Below are positions 36,257 to 44,596 of a stretch of 64,000 nt of DNA, in pieces. A program made the position numbers and the translations under genes. The DNA is from Flavobacterium soli DSM 19725 (GTDB lineage Bacteria; Bacteroidota; Bacteroidia; Flavobacteriales; Flavobacteriaceae). Within the stretch, counting starts at the first letter, position 1, and each line of letters starts with the position of its first letter. The notes under the pieces are model-generated. The model did not search any database. It was not told the origin of the DNA and saw only the letters and a program-made list of their open reading frames with translations. The stretch spans positions 206,778 to 270,777 of the forward strand of contig NZ_AUGO01000009.1 in NCBI RefSeq assembly GCF_000422705.1. Direction: 5' to 3'.

Positions 36257-37018
36257 ATGAAACATAACTACTGCCTAAACTGCAACTCTCCCATAGATAA
36301 TAACTTTTGTTCAAATTGTGGTCAAAAAACCGACACACACCCAATAACATTCAAGCATTTTATAATGCATGACGTGTTGCATGGTGTTTGGCATCTGGAA
36401 AAAGGCATCCTGTTTACCATAAAAGAAGTTTTCAAAAGACCTGGACAAGCAGCCTTGGACTATATCAAAGGAAAGCGTATTCGTTATTACAATGTGTTTT
36501 ATTTAGCATTACTCATAATTGCCATCGATGTGGTATTGCTGCATTATAGACAAAAAATCAATCAAGATTTTATAGACCCAAACAGAGCCGAAGATGTTGG
36601 TGATTTTCTCGCGAATTTTTCTAAAATAGCATTGTTCAGTATCGTTCCGCTCTTATCAATAAATGCAATGCTAATCTTTAAACGATTACGACTAAATTTT
36701 GCACAACATATGATTATTAGTGGAATGTCCCTATTGGGCATGCTTTTGATAAGTGTTTTTTATTTTCTTACAGATTTTCTAAATCATTTAGATTTAAAAA
36801 TCTCTTTTGGATATCTAGAAACCATCTCTTTCTTTCTTATTCCGTTCTTCCCAATTTGGTCCTATTATGATGCAACAAGAAAACTATATACGTTTTGGGG
36901 ATTTTGCTGGAGAATTATTCTTTTCTATATTCTTTTAATAACGCAACTTTTGCTTATACTACAATGTATAGCGCTACTTTTCTATGACGGAAAACTTCAT
37001 ATGGACCTTATGCTGTAG
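36257..37018 (+). CDS. DUF3667 membrane protein, paralogue B
   Basis: This 253-residue tandem paralogue of the preceding gene has zinc ribbon CLNCNSPIDNNFCSNCGQK, then FKHFIMHDVLHGVWHLEKGI and YIKGKRIRYYNVFYL, then five membrane helices. Near-identical N-terminal blocks with diverged helices point to local gene duplication. Its stop is only 3 bases from the convergent menC stop, which mirrors the arrangement at the menC remnant. Confidence 0.86.
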   Translation: MKHNYCLNCNSPIDNNFCSNCGQKTDTHPITFKHFIMHDVLHGVWHLEKGILFTIKEVFKRPGQAALDYIKGKRIRYYNVFYLALLIIAIDVVLLHYRQKINQDFIDPNRAEDVGDFLANFSKIALFSIVPLLSINAMLIFKRLRLNFAQHMIISGMSLLGMLLISVFYFLTDFLNHLDLKISFGYLETISFFLIPFFPIWSYYDATRKLYTFWGFCWRIILFYILLITQLLLILQCIALLFYDGKLHMDLML

Positions 37019-37021
37019 TAG

Positions 37022-38056
37022 CTATAAATTAAAACTCCAATGTAAGTTTGAATCATACCACAATTGTCCTTCTAAAACCACCAAAGGACAATCAAAATTA
37101 TTGGTATAAAGTCCTCCCGTTCCTAAACCCTGTGGCATTGGATTTTGCTGTAAAAACGTCCATTGCGCAATTGCATTCAAGCCAATATTACTCTCCAAAG
37201 CAGAGGTAATCCACCAACCAATATTGTATTTTTCTGCTAAAGAAATCCACTCTTTTGAACCTCGAAAACCACCTATCAAACTGGGCTTTAAAATGATATA
37301 TTGGGGTTGTATTTTCCGCAATAAAGCTTCTTTTTCTTCGTATGAAAACACGCCAATAAGTTCTTCATCTAAAGCAATAGGAATTGGAGTATTTTTACAT
37401 AGCTCTGACATCCTGTCAGTACGTTTTTTTTGTATCGGTTGCTCTATACTATGTATTTCAAATTCAGATAATTGATTTATTTTATCTAAAGCTTCATCAG
37501 AAGTAAATCCGCCGTTTGCATCTACTCTGATTTCTATAGTTTTTGCGTCGTAATTTTCCCGTATAAACCGCAATAAAGCGAGTTCTTTTTCAAAATCTAT
37601 CGCACCAATTTTAAGTTTGATACAGTTGAAACCTTGTGCCAGTTTTTCCTCGATTTGTTCCTTCATAAACGAAGGCTCTCCCATCCAAACAAGTCCATTA
37701 ATCGGGATGCTTTTCTGCGTTTTGGTAAACTCCGAAGGAAAGAGTAAAAAAGGGGTTTCACTTGCTAATGATTGGAACGCCATTTCTACACCAAATTGAA
37801 TCGAAGGAAACTCAATTAAAGCTTCCCAAAGAGCTTTTTCTCCTAGATGGATATTCTGGCACGTCCATCGTAATTTGGCTTCATAATCAGGTCTGTCGTC
37901 AATGCTTAGGGTCCTTAAAATTCCACACTCTCCTATTCCTTTTTTACCGTCTTGTTCCAAGATGATAAACCAGGTTTCTTTTTCCGTCAATACACCTCTT
38001 GAAGTGCCTGAAGGTTTTTTGAAGTTGAGCAGGTATTTATGGTAGGTTGCTTTCAA
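37022..38056 (-). CDS. menC: o-Succinylbenzoate synthase
   Basis: This 344-residue enolase-superfamily enzyme dehydrates SHCHC to o-succinylbenzoate in menaquinone synthesis. The catalytic lysine motif is IKLKIG, the metal ligands are in RVDANGGF, IEQPI and ALDEELIG, and the second lysine is in ILKPSLIGG. The C-terminus GGLYTNNFDCPLVVLEGQLW is duplicated as a remnant at 34296-34472. It is transcribed towards the DUF3667 pair, with which it is almost stop-to-stop. Confidence 0.93.
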   Translation of the reverse strand: MKATYHKYLLNFKKPSGTSRGVLTEKETWFIILEQDGKKGIGECGILRTLSIDDRPDYEAKLRWTCQNIHLGEKALWEALIEFPSIQFGVEMAFQSLASETPFLLFPSEFTKTQKSIPINGLVWMGEPSFMKEQIEEKLAQGFNCIKLKIGAIDFEKELALLRFIRENYDAKTIEIRVDANGGFTSDEALDKINQLSEFEIHSIEQPIQKKRTDRMSELCKNTPIPIALDEELIGVFSYEEKEALLRKIQPQYIILKPSLIGGFRGSKEWISLAEKYNIGWWITSALESNIGLNAIAQWTFLQQNPMPQGLGTGGLYTNNFDCPLVVLEGQLWYDSNLHWSFNL

Positions 38057-38135
38057 GTAGGTTTAGAAATTAGGATTTGGAGAGAACTTAAACACAAAGT
38101 ACACGAAGAATGCACAAAGTTCACAAAGCTTAAAC

Positions 38136-38396
38136 TTATTTTAAATTTCGAGACTTTGCTTCCTTATTAAGCAAGCCGACGTTGATCAACAAAGGAGTCA
38201 ACGTTACCGGTAAGATAAATATTGGGAGAAATACAACAAATGAAAAATTGGATGTATCCTTCGTCGAATAAATATAGATTACAAAGGCAATCATAAACAA
38301 CCAGACAATACCTATTCCAATTAAGAAGCCTTTGAATAAATCCCTTCTCTTTATTAGTTTTTCGTTGCTTAATTCAGATAGATTGTTGTTTTTCAT
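38136..38396 (-). CDS. Small two-helix membrane protein
   Basis: This protein is 86 residues from the ATG at 38396 (MKNNNLSELSNEKLIKRRDL). A further in-frame ATG at 38414 would overlap the stop of the upstream gene and is less likely. Two membrane helices lie at about 24-44 and 55-77, with a basic N-terminus and KEAKSRNLK tail. This layout resembles small redox-linked or stress membrane proteins of Bacteroidota. I do not recognise it. Confidence 0.65.
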   Translation of the reverse strand: MKNNNLSELSNEKLIKRRDLFKGFLIGIGIVWLFMIAFVIYIYSTKDTSNFSFVVFLPIFILPVTLTPLLINVGLLNKEAKSRNLK

Positions 38397-38406
38397 TTTT
38401 ATGGAA

Positions 38407-39615
38407 TTAATCATTAAACAATTTCAAAATCCTCTCAAAATCATTCGATTTGAAACCTGCTTTCTTGAGGTCTTCAAAATCACGAACTGTCTGGATTTTC
38501 CAATCAATTAGGGCTGAAATATTTTGATTCTGGTATTTTTTATGGATCAGTTTTGCTTCCGAATATTCTCCGTTGAGCAAATAAGCATGGGCTAGATTGA
38601 GCTGTATTTGCAATTCTGAATCATCAAGCTTCTCACCCTCTTTCAGGTATTTTATAGCTTTTCCGAATTGTTTTGAATACAAATAATAGGTTCCCAAAGC
38701 ATTATAATCCATCACTTTTGCGTTTCCGTTATCAATGATTCCAGCATGTAAAAGTCGGATGGCTTCGTCATAGCGTTTGTTTTTAAAGTGCTGGAAAGCA
38801 TCCAATCTGATACCATTATGAATCGCTTCGTTTACGGGATTCTTGCTTAAACATTCGGCTCCAAAATCCTTGAACGCTTTTGATTTTTCTGAAGCCAATA
38901 ATTTTTGGTATTCTTGGAATTTATATTTGGCTTGCATTTTATCCAAGATACAAACACAAAAATCATCCGAATTGATCATCAATTGGGCTAAATTGGAGGT
39001 TTTGCACAAATCAATAATGGATTTTCGGTTTTCTGGACTCCAGCCTTTGCTTAACTTATAATCGACCCAAGGCACAACTTCTAATACGATTTTTTGCTTC
39101 ATCAGCCAGTTATCGCTTTCAAAGGCGAAAAACATAGTACTTGTATTAGCTTTCAGACAGGCTGATTTTTCTAAGGAAAGTAATTTTGCATCCTTGTTTA
39201 CGGGTGTGTTTTGTGCAAAACATGCCTTGTCTGCTTTTCCTGATTCTTTATAGGCTGTTGCCAATTCGTTACTCGAAAAAATAGCATATTTGCATTTGTC
39301 ATCGCCTGAAATCTTGGAAACTATAAAAACTGCTCCAGCCGAACCTTGACTGATTCCCGAAGGATCGGGAATGGATTTTAGCAACGAAACCAAGCTTCCG
39401 GCCAATTGCTGATTGTCGTCGAGAGTGGTAATTCGGTAAACGACTTCTGTAGTTCCTTTTGGGAAATCTTCGGTTTTGACAACGATTCGGTCTCCGGCTC
39501 CAAGGTTTATTTCCTTGGTTGTGGCACGATTCTTATCCCAAAAGCCGTCTTGCTGTGCAAAAACCGTTTGGATTGTAGTGACAACTAAAAAAAGGAATAT
39601 TGCTTTTTTAATCAT
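38407..39615 (-). CDS. Exported TPR-repeat protein
   Basis: This 402-residue protein has a signal peptide ending TVFAQ. The N-terminal 240 residues contain no domain I know, but there are paired Cys (SACLKA, DFCVCILDKM). The C-terminal part has tetratricopeptide-type helices (FQHFKNKRYDEAIRLLHAGI; YNALGTYYLYSKQFGKAIKY; AHAYLLNGEYSEAKLIHKKY). It is probably a periplasmic scaffold; partners are unknown. The small two-helix gene follows 10 bases downstream. Confidence 0.75.
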   Translation of the reverse strand: MIKKAIFLFLVVTTIQTVFAQQDGFWDKNRATTKEINLGAGDRIVVKTEDFPKGTTEVVYRITTLDDNQQLAGSLVSLLKSIPDPSGISQGSAGAVFIVSKISGDDKCKYAIFSSNELATAYKESGKADKACFAQNTPVNKDAKLLSLEKSACLKANTSTMFFAFESDNWLMKQKIVLEVVPWVDYKLSKGWSPENRKSIIDLCKTSNLAQLMINSDDFCVCILDKMQAKYKFQEYQKLLASEKSKAFKDFGAECLSKNPVNEAIHNGIRLDAFQHFKNKRYDEAIRLLHAGIIDNGNAKVMDYNALGTYYLYSKQFGKAIKYLKEGEKLDDSELQIQLNLAHAYLLNGEYSEAKLIHKKYQNQNISALIDWKIQTVRDFEDLKKAGFKSNDFERILKLFND

Positions 39616-39629
39616 AGTGGATTATTTTT

Positions 39630-39775
39630 AGACCTGAAGGTTTCGAAAACCTGTCAGGTCTGGAAAATGGATTTAAATCTAGCCCCGATGGTGCCATTGT
39701 TTGAGCTCTTGCAACTGCCGTAAGAGCTGTTGCAAAGCGAGTGGCTCCAGCGGGAAAATGGATTCCAAAAACGCC
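39630..39775. repeat. Dispersed palindromic elements, including copy 2
   Basis: AGACCTGAAGGTTT / AAACCTGTCAGGTCT (39630-39661) form an almost perfect 32-base palindrome. It is followed by TAGCCCCGATGGT ... CAGCGGGA (about 39680-39762), whose ends correspond to the reverse complement of the repeat at 25928-26009. A 61-codon frame across this region is a repeat artefact, not a gene. Confidence 0.7.
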
Positions 39776-39792
39776 TAAACCTTTCGCTCCCA

Positions 39793-40470
39793 TTATAAAT
39801 CGATTGAAGCACCAATTTCGAGCAACATCAGGTCTTTTCCAACATCGAAGAATTTTTTAATGGCTTCTTCGTGGTTGATTTCGATGTATCCGAAGGTATC
39901 GAAATGATAGCCTAGAACTTTATCACATTCTACAAAATCTGAAGCCAAAATAGCATCATCGACATTCATAGTAAAATTATCTCCGATTGGGAAAATAGCC
40001 AAATCGAGCTTGGTTCTTAATGGAATGAGTTGCATATCGAAGGTTAGGGCGGTGTCGCCAGCGATATAGATATTTTTTCGTTCGCCTTCGATGACAAATC
40101 CACCTGGATTTCCGCCATAAGTTCCGTCGGGAAACGAACTTGAGTGGATAGCGTTTACGTATTTTACGTTTCCGAAATCGAAATCCCAGCTTCCGCCGTG
40201 GTTCATCGGGTGTGTAGTGAAGCCTTTCTTTTCATAATAGCCTGCGATTTCTGCATTGGAAACGATGGTGGCGTTGGTTCGCTGTGCAATGGTTTCTACA
40301 TCGGCAATGTGGTCGCCATGTGCATGTGTCAGCAAGATAAAATCGGCTTCAAGTGAATCGACATCAATGTGGGAAGCTTTTGGATTTGGGGAAATATAAG
40401 GATCTACTATGATTTTTTTTCCACCAACTTCAATTCCGAGAGAGGCGTGTCCGTAAAAAGTAATTTTCAT
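39793..40470 (-). CDS. Metallo-beta-lactamase-fold hydrolase (UPF0173 type)
   Basis: This 225-residue metal-dependent hydrolase starts MKITFYGHASLGIEVGGKKI, with the zinc motif LTHAHGDHI. Later His/Asp are in HGGSWDF, YIAGDTALTFDM and GYHFDTFG. These blocks define the UPF0173 group, whose substrate is unknown. It is cytoplasmic, with no signal peptide. It precedes nothing on the same strand except repeats, and follows menA by 27 bases, so it may be transcribed with menA. Confidence 0.88.
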   Translation of the reverse strand: MKITFYGHASLGIEVGGKKIIVDPYISPNPKASHIDVDSLEADFILLTHAHGDHIADVETIAQRTNATIVSNAEIAGYYEKKGFTTHPMNHGGSWDFDFGNVKYVNAIHSSSFPDGTYGGNPGGFVIEGERKNIYIAGDTALTFDMQLIPLRTKLDLAIFPIGDNFTMNVDDAILASDFVECDKVLGYHFDTFGYIEINHEEAIKKFFDVGKDLMLLEIGASIDL

Positions 40471-40497
40471 GTTTTTAAGTCTTTAAGCGTTATTATT

Positions 40498-41472
40498 CTA
40501 AGCATTCACAACTAAATCTGACAGGAGATAAATCAAACTCAACGATAGCAAAATAGAAAGTAAAAAGGTTGATATTGCTAATTTTTTTAGCTCCGGATCT
40601 AGGAGTTTTGGATTCTTGTTTTTATAAACCCTAATCAAATGACTCGTAAGCGGGAAATAAATGACCAAAAAGAAATAGGTATCAAAATTTAATTTTTCAG
40701 GCTCAATATCCTTTACAAAATCTACATAAACAGCAAACGCCAAGACCAATAGCATTGCTGAAATAACCAAAAAGAAATGGTATTTTTTGGCAGCGGCTCC
40801 ACCAATTTTTACGACGATGGTGTTTTTTCCTGATTTTCGGTCGGACTCCTCATCACGCATGTTGTTTAGGTTTAGAACACCAACGCTTAAAAATCCGATA
40901 GCGATTGCCGGAAGACACAATTCCCAATCCACTTGTTTTGAATAGAGGAAATTAACACCTAAAGTGCTTACTAGACCGAAAAATATAAATACGAACAGGT
41001 CGCCATAGCCATTGTAGCCATAGGCGGTATTCCCAACGGTGTAGCGAATTGCGGAAGTAATGGCTAGAATTCCCAAGATTAGAAAAATAACAGAATACAG
41101 GATATGATCTTTCCCAAAAGCAAAATAAATCAATAAAACAGCAGAAATGAATGTCAAAATAGATGTTATGATCATCGCTCGTTTCATCGCTTGAGGCGAA
41201 ATAACTCCACTTTGAATGGCGCGTTTTGGCCCTACCCTGTCTTCATTGTCTGTTCCTTTGATTCCGTCGCCATAATCGTTGGCAAAGTTGGAAAGGATTT
41301 GCAATCCAAGCGTTGTCAAGATGGCAAAACCAAACAATTGCCAGTTGAATACTTCGGTTGGCGTCAGGACATTATCGGTGGGATAGGCCAATGCATACAT
41401 ACTTCCAACGATGATGCCTGATACCGAAAGTGGTAACGTTCTTACTCTTGCTGCTTCAATCCAATGTCTCAT
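40498..41472 (-). CDS. menA: 1,4-Dihydroxy-2-naphthoate polyprenyltransferase
   Basis: This 324-residue UbiA-type membrane prenyltransferase attaches the isoprenoid tail to DHNA, giving demethylmenaquinone. The first Asp-rich motif is NDYGDGIKGTDNEDRVGPKR, and the second is NLNNMRDEESDRKSGKNT. These are separated by membrane helices in a total of eight or nine. It starts MRHWIEAARVRTLPLSVSGI, the usual MenA beginning. It belongs with menB and menC nearby. Confidence 0.93.
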   Translation of the reverse strand: MRHWIEAARVRTLPLSVSGIIVGSMYALAYPTDNVLTPTEVFNWQLFGFAILTTLGLQILSNFANDYGDGIKGTDNEDRVGPKRAIQSGVISPQAMKRAMIITSILTFISAVLLIYFAFGKDHILYSVIFLILGILAITSAIRYTVGNTAYGYNGYGDLFVFIFFGLVSTLGVNFLYSKQVDWELCLPAIAIGFLSVGVLNLNNMRDEESDRKSGKNTIVVKIGGAAAKKYHFFLVISAMLLVLAFAVYVDFVKDIEPEKLNFDTYFFLVIYFPLTSHLIRVYKNKNPKLLDPELKKLAISTFLLSILLSLSLIYLLSDLVVNA

Positions 41473-41550
41473 TTTAATTTGTTTATGAGTTTAAGGTTTA
41501 AAGGTTGTAAAATACAATCTTTCTTTTCTCTTTATTCTTTTCTCTAAAAT

Positions 41551-43062
41551 CTACATCCAATTGCTATCGGACGTTTCTATTTCGTATAACCAAAGGTTCA
41601 CATAACGTTTAATTCGAGTAAAATCGCCCAATTGAAAGGCAACATTTCCTCCTGCTGTATGCAAAATTATCGACCCAATGTCGGCTTTCTTGTGCCAAAA
41701 CAACTGTGACGTTGTTATGGCTTGTATTTTCATGGGTTCGATGATTTCATGGTCAACATCCCAGGCTCCGCTTTGCTTGATGATGAAATTATCACTGATA
41801 AAAAGTCGGTAATTTCGAAAGCCAAAATACAATACCAAACCAATAAAAACAATATAAACCGGAACTAGGTATATGAATTCGAATGCTTGGGGTTCAATCC
41901 AATTTGCAAATGCAAAATACAGTGACAAAGGTATCATTATTGTTGTGAATATTGAAAAAACAAGCTTGCGAAAATTAGGCTGCAATTGCACTCCTTTTTC
42001 GGGGATCGATTTAAACAATAATTTTAAGATCTGATCCCGTTCAGTCTCCGAACAACCTGGAATTTCTATAGCAGATTTTTTTTCTTCTGGTTCGCCACTT
42101 GTAGCTTGCTTGATTTTTATCTCCAAGATATCCATCTTCTTTTGGAAATAATTTCGCGTAATAGTGGTTATTTGCACCTTTTCGGGCTTGATAATGGTAC
42201 TTTTTGTATTCAGCAACCCATACGAAAGCAATAAGGAACCTTTTTGCTTGGCAATTTTATAATCGAAATATTTGAAAACAACTCTCACCAAATTAATGAT
42301 GAGTACAATCAAAAAAAGAAAGGCAACGAGCATCAAAATACCTTTAAAAATGGAAGTTCCATCAATATAATGTTCCAAACTTTGCTCTTCAAGAACATCC
42401 CCTTCTGTAAAATTACTTATATTTTCATAAATCGTACTGACAAAAAGGATCAACAAACCAAAACTTCTGAGGTAATTGGAAGTTATACCTACTTTCAATA
42501 AGGTGATAAAACTGATCTTGATAAAAGGATGTTCCTCTGGATGAGCTTCTGCTAAAGCTGATTGTGCTGTTTCCGAATCTGTATCAATTAATTTTCCTTC
42601 GTTTTCAAGTAATCTTGTCTTTAATTCTAAAGCCAATTCGTGCGAAATAGCCTTGATAGAACCCTCTTTTTTACTACTTCCAGCGGTATCAACATCCAAG
42701 GCATAGACACCAACAAACTTTTGAATCAACGATTGATTGATGTTTACCTGTTGGATTTTATTGAGCTGTATAGTCGTTTTGGATTTGTTTAAAATCCCTT
42801 CTGTAACAATGAACTCTTGATTTTCCTCATCTAGGAAAAAGGTGAAATTGAGGTATTTTAGATAGGACACAAAACCAACAAGCACAATAACAGCAACGGT
42901 TCCAAAGGCAAGATAAAGTTTGTTGACTTCATCAAACTTGAAAACCCAAATCACAAGCATAGGCCATAAAGCCCTCAACGATTTTTGAAGCGTATAAAAA
43001 AACATCACCAATACGCCAACTTTGGACTGCCTTTGCGGTTGGCTGAAATCTGCTTTTATCAT
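41551..43062 (-). CDS. Bacterial PH-domain (bPH2) membrane protein, long
   Basis: This 503-residue YdbT-like protein has paired membrane helices (about 20-65, 196-260 and 375-415) separating three bPH2 domains. Each bPH2 domain shows the pattern of a short strand repeat (FIVTEGILNKSKTTIQLNKI; LLSYGLLNTKSTIIKPEKVQ; FIIKQSGAWDVDHEIIEPMK). Function is unknown, although homologues are often linked to membrane stress. It overlaps the shorter bPH2 gene by 4 bases. Confidence 0.85.
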   Translation of the reverse strand: MIKADFSQPQRQSKVGVLVMFFYTLQKSLRALWPMLVIWVFKFDEVNKLYLAFGTVAVIVLVGFVSYLKYLNFTFFLDEENQEFIVTEGILNKSKTTIQLNKIQQVNINQSLIQKFVGVYALDVDTAGSSKKEGSIKAISHELALELKTRLLENEGKLIDTDSETAQSALAEAHPEEHPFIKISFITLLKVGITSNYLRSFGLLILFVSTIYENISNFTEGDVLEEQSLEHYIDGTSIFKGILMLVAFLFLIVLIINLVRVVFKYFDYKIAKQKGSLLLSYGLLNTKSTIIKPEKVQITTITRNYFQKKMDILEIKIKQATSGEPEEKKSAIEIPGCSETERDQILKLLFKSIPEKGVQLQPNFRKLVFSIFTTIMIPLSLYFAFANWIEPQAFEFIYLVPVYIVFIGLVLYFGFRNYRLFISDNFIIKQSGAWDVDHEIIEPMKIQAITTSQLFWHKKADIGSIILHTAGGNVAFQLGDFTRIKRYVNLWLYEIETSDSNWM

Positions 43063-43574
43063 AATTGCTTTTGGATTTTCCCCATCAATAATTGTTTGAT
43101 GTTTTCGGCCTGTTCCTTTTCGATCCCAGGAATTTCGATATCACTTGAGCTTCCTCCGGCTGTGAAAATTTCTACTTTTGCCAAACCAAAATATCTCGAA
43201 ACCAAACCTTCGTGCAACGCTACGTGTTGTACTCTGTTATAAGGAATTACAATGGTTTTGGTAGCAATCACTCCGCTTTGAAAAAGCACATCATGTTCCC
43301 TGAAAGCAAAACCCCTTTTTTGGAAACCGATCCTTGAAAAGACTATCGTCAAACCAACTAAAATCCCAAAACCTACTCCGAAATAGACTGCAAAATCTCT
43401 AATTCCTTCATTGAAATAAAAAACAAAACCAATTGCAACTCCTAAAATAAGGAACGTGATCGCTGTATTAATCAGCATCACTTTCCAATAATCAGGATGC
43501 AATTTAGAAAATTGAACTTCCTCAAATCTTGGAAGCTGTGTAGTATCGATGGTTGTATTCGTAAAATTTTCCAA
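43059..43574 (-). CDS. Bacterial PH-domain (bPH2) membrane protein, short
   Basis: This 171-residue YdbS-like protein has two membrane helices (about 32-52 and 60-82) and one bPH2 domain (about 90-160: AFREHDVLFQSGVIATKTIV; GLAKVEIFTAGGSSSDIEIP). It ends in a short amphipathic tail. The 4-base overlap with the long bPH2 gene means the two are co-translated and probably form a complex. It is separated from menB by an unusual tandem-repeat stretch. Confidence 0.87.
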   Translation of the reverse strand: MENFTNTTIDTTQLPRFEEVQFSKLHPDYWKVMLINTAITFLILGVAIGFVFYFNEGIRDFAVYFGVGFGILVGLTIVFSRIGFQKRGFAFREHDVLFQSGVIATKTIVIPYNRVQHVALHEGLVSRYFGLAKVEIFTAGGSSSDIEIPGIEKEQAENIKQLLMGKIQKQL

Positions 43575-43690
43575 GAGTTATGAGTTATTAGTTAGAGTTA
43601 TGAGTTATGAGTTGTGAGTTATCAGTGACTGTAAACTGATCACCAAATACTGATCACTGAACACTGACCACTGATCACTGATCACTGAAT
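43575..43690. repeat. Two blocks of short tandem repeats
   Basis: About 43575-43632 consists of imperfect GAGTTAT heptamers (at least seven units). About 43636-43690 consists of imperfect CTGATCACTGA-type units of 10-11 bases. They fill the gap between menB and the bPH2 pair. There are no spacers of constant length, so it is not a CRISPR array. Confidence 0.85.
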
Positions 43691-43696
43691 ACTAAA

Positions 43697-44539
43697 TCAA
43701 GGAATCCACTTGTTCTCTCCAAAATTAGGCTTTCTTTTCTCTAAAAACGCATTCCTTCCTTCTTTTGCTTCTTCTGTCATATACGCCAAGCGAGTGGCCT
43801 CTCCTGCAAAAACTTGCTGGCCAACCATTCCATCATCTGTCAAATTCATAGCGAATTTTAGCATTTTTATTGAGGTTGGCGATTTCTCTAAAATTTCTTG
43901 AGCCCATTGATAGGCAGTATCTTCCAGTTCATGGTGTGGAATCACGGCATTCACCATTCCCATATCCATTGCATCTTGTGCAGAATAATTTCTTCCTAAA
44001 AAGAAAATCTCACGCGCTTTTTTCTGCCCAACCATTTTGGCTAAATAAGCCGAACCATAACCCCCATCAAAACTGGTTACATCGGCATCGGTTTGCTTGA
44101 AAATAGCATGTTCCTTACTGGCTAAGGTCAAATCGCAAACTACATGCAAACTGTGTCCGCCGCCAACAGCCCAACCTGGAACTACAGCAATCACTACTTT
44201 TGGCATAAAGCGAATCAATCGTTGCACTTCTAAGATATTCAAACGGTGTTGCCCATCTTCTCCAACATAGCCTTGATGACCACGTGCATTTTGATCACCT
44301 CCACTGCAAAAAGAGTAAACGCCATCTTTGGTAGAAGGTCCTTCGGCAGAAAGCAGCACTACTCCAATTGAAGTGTCCTCTTGTGCATCATAAAAAGCCT
44401 GATACAATTCAGAAGTGGTTTTTGGGCGGAATGCATTTCGCACATTCGGACGATTAAAGGCAATTCTGGCAACGCCATTGCACTTCTTATAGGTGATGTC
44501 TTCAAAATCTTTAACAGTTTTCCAGTCTATAGTAGCCAT
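43697..44539 (-). CDS. menB: 1,4-Dihydroxy-2-naphthoyl-CoA synthase
   Basis: This 280-residue crotonase-fold enzyme cyclises o-succinylbenzoyl-CoA. It has the blocks IAFNRPNVRNAFRP, SFCSGGDQNARGHQGYVGED, GWAVGGGHSLHVVCDLTLAS and FDGGYGSAYLAKMVGQKKAR, all typical of MenB, including the Asp of the GDQ loop. It starts at the ATG at 44539, divergent from a cysteine peptidase gene. Confidence 0.95.
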   Translation of the reverse strand: MATIDWKTVKDFEDITYKKCNGVARIAFNRPNVRNAFRPKTTSELYQAFYDAQEDTSIGVVLLSAEGPSTKDGVYSFCSGGDQNARGHQGYVGEDGQHRLNILEVQRLIRFMPKVVIAVVPGWAVGGGHSLHVVCDLTLASKEHAIFKQTDADVTSFDGGYGSAYLAKMVGQKKAREIFFLGRNYSAQDAMDMGMVNAVIPHHELEDTAYQWAQEILEKSPTSIKMLKFAMNLTDDGMVGQQVFAGEATRLAYMTEEAKEGRNAFLEKRKPNFGENKWIP

Positions 44540-44596
44540 TTTTATTTTATTTTAGCGTAAAAATAATACTTTTACCCCTTAATAAAAACAAATAAA

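Noticed and set aside
39608..39793. 61-codon minus-strand frame
   Set aside because: It is made entirely of dispersed palindromic repeats; no independent evidence for a gene.
43575..43690. Possible CRISPR array
   Set aside because: The repeats are adjacent and imperfect with no unique spacers of constant length, and no cas gene is present.
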